Origin: Mixophyes australis
Lineage: Eukaryota > Chordata > Amphibia > Anura > Limnodynastidae
NCBI GenBank assembly: GCA_036250195.1
Contig: JAVHZZ010000003.1
Location: 341,787,875 to 341,851,874, forward strand
DNA: 64,000 nucleotides
Direction of reading: 5' to 3'
In this document: positions 58,812 through 64,000 of the stretch, in pieces
Numbering within the stretch: the first letter of the stretch is position 1
How the letters are laid out: each line of letters opens with the position of its first letter
Position numbers and translations under genes: made by a program
The notes under the pieces: model-generated
What the model was told of the DNA's origin: nothing
What the model saw: only the letters and a program-made list of their open reading frames with translations
The model's database searches: none

Positions 58812-58819
58812 TGATGATG
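58771..58819. repeat. (TAA)n/(TGA)n microsatellite
   Basis: About 13 TAA units pass into a few TGA units. Confidence 0.95.
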
Positions 58820-58829
58820 TGATCATCGA

Positions 58830-59830
58830 AATCAACATCAATAACGATATATAATTTCCTGAAATAGTCACTCCTAGTAAATTGCTCTTTCAATTCATTT
58901 CTCTTTCAACACTGCAATTTGTGTGCTACATTGTAAGCAATAAAATATTTCATCATGAAAAAGATTAAGATATTTGACTTTTTAAGACAAGCACACATAA
59001 ACTATGAACAAAAAAAATGCAGTAGAAATAACTTCCCAATTGCAGACATGGGGCAGCATTAGTGGAAAAAAATGTTTAAATATTAATCTGAAGATAAATG
59101 TTTTATTATGTATCCAAATAATATGAATGATTCCTGAATACAGATTTCCTTCACTTTGCAGGAGCTGCAAAGATTATTCTAAATAGAAAAATGACTGCAG
59201 CAGTTTGTTATATACCTGTCTACTGAGAGCATAATCCATAATGTGATATGCAAAATAGATAGTACTACCAGTATTTAATATTGCTGTCTAAAAACAAGAC
59301 ATAAAAATAGCATAATAGTAATAATGATAATACATTTTTGAATCATAAATGTCTTAAATGAAATATAATTATTTTTTTTATATAGAGGTGCCCACAATAG
59401 TTAGCATCAAACCAGCAGTCTGACTAAACCCTTTGTTTAAAGTGGAGCTAAACACAAGGCATGAAGGCACTTAAGTTACATCTAATAGACATCTTTCCAT
59501 ACTTTTAAAATTGATAAATGAAGAAGAGGAAATGGAGGTTTATATCAAAATAAAGTGTAGCCAACTTGGGCATGTTCACTTTGGAAAAACGTACCTAAGA
59601 GGTGACCTAATTACTCTGTCTAACTATATCCAAGGTCAATACAAATATTTGTCTAATCAGCTTTTGTTACCTTACAACTGTGGATGACAAAGGGACATCC
59701 ACTGTACATAGAAGAATGACAACTTCACCATTAGCATAGATAAGTGTATCTCAATACAATCAAAGTATGAAAGTCCTGTGTCAATTTCTTATCTGGAATT
59801 ATCTATGTGATGTTAAATACTTTCGTGTCA
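58830..59830. other. AT-rich non-coding DNA, nothing recognised
   Basis: No gene or bounded element is visible. Confidence 0.45.
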
Positions 59831-59838
59831 AAAAATAC

Positions 59839-60228
59839 AAAAGTATTATAGGAGTGATACCCTTATTGGCTAACCCAGTGGTTCTCAAACTGTGTGCCAC
59901 GACTCCCTTGGGTGCCACGACGATCTCACAGGGGTGCCGCAGCCAGGACCGGTAGTAAGCAAGGCGGGGGACTACTTGGCAATTATTTTGGCTTAGGGGG
60001 CCTTGAAAAAATTATTGAGACCCTAACTGAGAAAGTTTGGGATCCACTGGGCTAACCAAAAAAAATTTGATTATATTTGCTACCTTTCAGAGCACAGAGG
60101 CCCCTTTATCAGGCAAGTTTCAATTTGTAAACTTGCTTGATAAAGGGGCCTCTGTGCTCTGAAAGCTACCAAATATAATCAAATTTTTGGGGGTTAGCCA
60201 ATAAAGGTATCACTCCTATAATACTTTT
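59839..60228. mobile_element. Near-perfect foldback element interrupted by a small hAT
   Basis: The outer ends aaaagtattataggagtgat and its mirror extend inward through taccnttattggctaacc. They continue as a long hairpin: agcacagaggcccctttatc with its reverse complement gataaaggggcctctgtgct around a short loop near aatttgtaaacttg. Without the inserted 174-bp element and one octamer the palindrome is about 208 bp. It is non-coding. Its own target duplication is not clear. Confidence 0.85.
59876..60049. mobile_element. Small hAT element with ggctaacc target duplication
   Basis: The left end cagtggttctcaaact and the right end reversed, cagtggatcccaaact, belong to the CAGTGGTTCTCAAAC hAT terminus type. 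Flanks ggctaacc at 59868-59875 and 60050-60057 are identical. Only 174 bp: an internally deleted, non-autonomous element. Confidence 0.93.
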
Positions 60229-60234
60229 ATCTGG

Positions 60235-60990
60235 AATTAAAAATGGGCTGAGGTTTATTTTACAAGGACTTGATTCAGGGATGTAATCTGACTATAATTT
60301 ACAGGGTCTGGAAGGGATTTTCCAGGGCAAATTAGCATCTGCCTAATTTGTTGTGCTATGGTATGAGGGAAATTATAGTATTTAAAAAATAATAATAATT
60401 TGGGCTGTTATGAGGTTTTAAAAGCGTGAGCCCTGATAAATTCTTCAGTATTTTTTATTAATCATTGAATGTACTTAAACTCATACTGAAAATGATAGTA
60501 GATCTTAAATAGGAAAATATCCTGTAAACTTTGTTCACGGGATGATTTGTGAGTTGGGCCTTAAATTGTATTCCCAGCAATTTCTTTTATTAAGATTTTA
60601 AACAGAAAATGTAATTTGAAAAGACATGTTTGAATAAAAAATATGTATAATATATATGTGTTAAATTTATTGCCATTTAACTTATTGTCCTATGGTTTAT
60701 TTAAAAACAAGAAAAATAAATCAATTCAATTTGTCAAATATACTCTTGAACTGGTAAAAATCTCTTGCAACCTGACTTTTAGGATTTTTGTCCCTGATCT
60801 CTAGGGAAATCATATAGTCGTAGAGATACTGAAGGAACAGGCAAGAGCACTAATGCACTGCACAAAGGGGAAAAAATAATGTTGTTTAAAGACAAGAAAC
60901 ACTGAAGGTATCAATAGATGGGTATGAAGAGAGCCATCAGATACCTTTATCATGAATACTAAAGAATTCATGATAAATGAAGCCCCTTGT
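60235..60990. other. AT-rich non-coding DNA, nothing recognised
   Basis: No gene or bounded element is visible. Confidence 0.45.
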
Positions 60991-61011
60991 GTCTCTGTCC
61001 GTCCTACCCTC

Positions 61012-61310
61012 CCCTTAGATTGTACGCTCCTTTGAGCAGGGCCTCCTCTCCTCCTGTTCTTTACCACCTTAACTCTGCTCTCCAGCTCCTTGTCTCCTCC
61101 GTGAGGGCCTCCTGCCCTTCTGCCCTTCTAGCTACACCACTGGGGGCTCTCACCTCTCATCTAGCTGTACATTGAGCTTCCGAGTTACTGTGCTTTTTGT
61201 TAACTGTTCCGTGCTGTCTCTCCCTGTATTGTGTTTCTGTCTGTCCCTGTACGGCGCTACGGATACCTAGTGGCGCCTTATAAATAAAAATTAATAATAA
61301 TGATAATAAT
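61012..61310 (+). repeat. LINE (L2/CR1-type) 3' end
   Basis: ccttagattgtacgctcctt, then gagcagggcc, leads through a CT-rich stretch to cctgtacggcgctacggata, ggcgccttataaataaaaat and an AAT-rich tail. It has the same layout as the 40448 tail but is longer and from a different subfamily. Confidence 0.75.
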
Positions 61311-61379
61311 AATAAAGAAACAAAGGGCTGGATGAGCACAGGTCATTCCACAAGGGTTGGGTATGATTTGACAGCTGTG

Positions 61380-61705
61380 AAAACTTTGACGGTAAAAATG
61401 TTGACACAATAATATCTAAACGGACGATATGTACCATATTGTAGACGTGATGAAAATATAGACGCAATACAGGTCGACGTGCAGTATGGCGACATAGATG
61501 CAATGTAGACATTGATAGAATGGTGACAAACAAATTGTTAACATGGATTATATGTCTACATTGCTAAAACGGCGACAAACAAAATGTTGATGTAGACTAT
61601 GTGTAGACGATGATAAAATGGCAACAAATGAAATGTCAACATGGACTATGTGACTACATTGCTAAAATGATGACAAACAAAATCTCGACATTGAAAAAAA
61701 TGTGT
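61380..61705. repeat. Diverged tandem repeat with tgtagac/ggcgaca words
   Basis: Units of roughly 60-70 bp repeat the order (ta)aaatggcgacaaacaaaatg - tcgaca/ttaaca - tggactatgtg - tctacattgc. Four to five units are recognisable, with many substitutions. Confidence 0.65.
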
Positions 61706-61719
61706 ATAAATTAAAATGT

Positions 61720-62885
61720 CAACTCTGTGTTGTATAAGCATTATGTTGTTGTGTATGCCACCCCTTCCTTTGTGACCTCCATCCTCCCTTCCCCCTTCCA
61801 TTCCTTTATTCCATTTTTACTTTCTGTACCTCATAAATTTCAAAACCTTAATAAAAACAATTATTTGCAAAAAAAATTAATAGCAATATTTGTATTTGTT
61901 ACCTATCATAAGTTCCACATGGGTGTAAATACAATGTGTATATAGAATGTCTGTAATTAAAGAGAATAGAGCTCAATCTCTACAAATATCTGATATTTTT
62001 ATTTTATATTTGCCTAATATGTTCGTAGTCTGTTTTCAAAACCACAGGCTCTTTAATGCTAAGAATAAAATATAGATTTGCAAGCTAAGCACCCAAAATG
62101 CATCATTTGCTTATTATAATAATGTATTTACTTTTATAGCTTAGAATATCAATCAAGTGATTATTATAACTCTGTCTCATTTTTGTATTCATTTTGCACA
62201 GTAATCATATTTTTGTGTTCTTTAACCTTATATCATTATATAATATTTTTATATTGTAGTTTTGTGAAATAATTTTTTTCTATATTACAATTGTTTTAAT
62301 TATAATTAACATCAACAAAAAACAATGAAATATGCTTTGTTCCCTGTTAATTACCTTATGCACAGATACATTCTTCACTGAAAGTTAAAGCTTACCTTCT
62401 TGCTTGTAACTAAATATATATACCGCTATCCTTGTTCAAAATAGTAAATATACCAAAATGTACAGTATATATAAATATTTGCATTTAACTTTATGTTGTA
62501 CACACAAATAATGTATGATATTAAATTATGGACATATACATGTAATATAATCATTCTGTACACACCTTTCATTGTCTATTCTCAAATTTATTATGAGGCA
62601 ATAGTGGTAAGTATACAAATGGTTTATTCAATGAATGAAATGTACAATGCATGTAAATCAACAAAAATTCCATGTAGTCTGAAGATCAATTTTTTTCTTC
62701 AGAATTCTTCTTTATGACTACGAAGGAAGAGAAATAAAGACATTGTCAGTATTAAAAAAAGTAAAAACATTTAATATCTGAAAAGCATGCTATACGTCTT
62801 TCAAAAAAAAAATTAACAATGTTATTAAAATTAACTTTGTTAAAGTAAAATGTGCCATTAAATTAAAGTCAGATAAGTTATAAAC
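61720..62885. other. AT-rich non-coding DNA, nothing recognised
   Basis: No gene or bounded element is visible. Confidence 0.45.
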
Positions 62886-62891
62886 AATAAA

Positions 62892-63213
62892 CACTTGATT
62901 CATAAAGGAAAGTTAAGCAAAAGTAAGTAAGAAAGGCAAAACCCTGTTGCATTAGAGGAGGAGATAAGTTTAAAATGTGATGGCAGATTTATATTTGGGA
63001 TAGGTCATGTTCTAGATCAACTTTAAATTTCAGTGTACAAAAAAGTTATCAAGTATTTGTGTGCTACATGAAAAAACAGCCTGTATTTTCCTTATGTGCA
63101 AAATAATAAACTAATTTGCACTCCTTGCATTGTAACATGGTTTTGTCCAGAAAACTTGAGTAAGAAAGCTTACTCAATTCATTGCTTAACTTTTCTTAAT
63201 AAATCAAGCCCTT
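62892..63213. mobile_element. MITE related to the 40231 copy
   Basis: The left end cttgattcataaaggaaagt, then taagc, mirrors the right end cttaacttttcttaataaat, then caagccc. The interior shares agtatttgtgtgctacatga and ttatgtgcaaaa with the 40231 element. Confidence 0.7.
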
Positions 63214-63464
63214 CATATTTTTTGGTAATAGAAGACCCTATACCATCACTCCACAATATGCAAATTTTTTTCATGGATTGCTGTGATGGACCCGTGATAT
63301 GTCATGATGACATATTTTTATCTTTTATCTTTAGAAATAATATTTTATATTCAGTGTCATATTTTTATTCACTAGTGATTAACAATTATATCTAAAATAT
63401 GGAGTCATAAAAATATTATATGTAATAGTCTAGAATTTTAAGAAAATAATGTTTATTTCAAAAA

Positions 63465-64000
63465 TAAACCACTACCAGCCAGACTGGAACCAAAATGCTG
63501 GAACCGGATTTGTGTAAGTGGATCACTGTAACCGGACTGGAACCTAAATTCTGTAACTGGAATGGAATCAGAATGGATGGAATCATAGTGCTGGAATCAG
63601 ACAGGAGCCAGAATGCAAACTGCACTGTCAGAGCTGGATTAATAGCAAGACTGTAGCAAGATAGATAGCAAGACTGCAAACTGCTGGGAACCAGATTGGC
63701 GTCTGAAATACAACGTTGCACTGGCAACAGGTAAGGACTCCAGGAAGTCCTTTTATAGTAGTTGTTGATTCCTGATTGGAGTCTGCAGTCAGCTGGGCAG
63801 AAGCAGCACTCTGAGTTGCTGAGATGGATCAGGTGACTATATCCTAGATGGCAGCTCTCATGAACTGGTTTTGGAAGGAATCTGAAATGGAGGCTGTTAT
63901 CACCCGATTGACTGAGAGGTATCATGTGACCGAATCCAAGATGGCCACCCTCATACTCTGATTCTGGAGGGATCTCTGGAGTGGAGACAGACTGGACAGC
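63465..64000. repeat. Possible LTR-like repeat running off the window
   Basis: GC-richer DNA contains repeated words (ctggaaccggattt, ctggaacctaaatt, ctggaatggaatca, agcaagactg) and two similar blocks gactgagatgg.tca.gtgac.atatcc / gactgagaggtatcatgtgaccgaatcc. The texture recalls the minus-strand LTR at 22658, but the right end lies outside the window and TG...CA ends cannot be tested. Confidence 0.35.

Overview
The window looks like gene-poor nuclear DNA from a vertebrate, most likely an anuran amphibian. This is inferred from the repeat content: V-SINE retroposons ending in a GCGCTATATAAATAAAT-type tail, CCAATCAG-armed palindromic MITEs, a Neptune/Penelope-like element, L2-, Tx1/L1- and Tc1-like remnants, Ty3/gypsy LTRs and many hAT elements. 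No species can be assigned. I found no host protein-coding gene I can name, no rRNA or functional tRNA gene, no CRISPR array, and nothing prokaryotic. Most open frames are chance frames or frames inside tandem repeats.

Layout. 0-6 kb: AT-rich DNA with one exon-like frame (1527-1755, minus), a V-SINE and the 3' end of a Penelope-like element. 6.4-7.1 kb: a GC-rich Ty3/gypsy-type LTR with two 13-bp X-box-like palindromes. 8-11 kb: palindromic MITEs and V-SINE pieces. 11.9-16.2 kb: a 3.6-kb hAT element with a decayed transposase, inside an older repeat. 17.5-21.8 kb: a hAT element full of a CA-rich minisatellite, with a second, 2.0-kb hAT element inserted into it. 22.7-23.3 kb: a solo LTR. 24.5-26.9 kb: Tx1/L1 and Tc1 remnants. 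27.6 kb: a TAA-flanked foldback MITE. 31-34 kb: two more hAT regions. 36 kb: a second Tx1/L1 remnant. 39.7-44.4 kb: older MITEs and a foldback element carrying a second, nearly identical copy of the 2.0-kb hAT element. 44.6-49.1 kb: LINE 5' remnant (minus), Ty3/gypsy Gag-protease remnant (plus) and a long L2-like reverse-transcriptase remnant (plus). 50-64 kb: Tigger/pogo-like, hAT and foldback elements, V-SINEs, a LINE 3' tail, minisatellites and a partial LTR-like repeat.

The main result is a set of insertion events readable base by base. Perfect 8-bp target duplications bracket six hAT insertions: cgtaaatc, catagtac, gccacaag, catattca, atcctacg and ggctaacc. A 5-bp duplication (catgt) brackets a solo LTR, and TAA and TA bracket two smaller DNA elements. 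Several are nested, so relative ages can be ordered. One insertion has an uninterrupted paralogous site in the same window. The two copies of the 2.0-kb hAT element are almost identical outside their minisatellite but have different target duplications, which points to recent mobility.

Nothing here adds up to a new multi-gene system. All family names come from recognising motifs and termini by eye; no database search or alignment was run.
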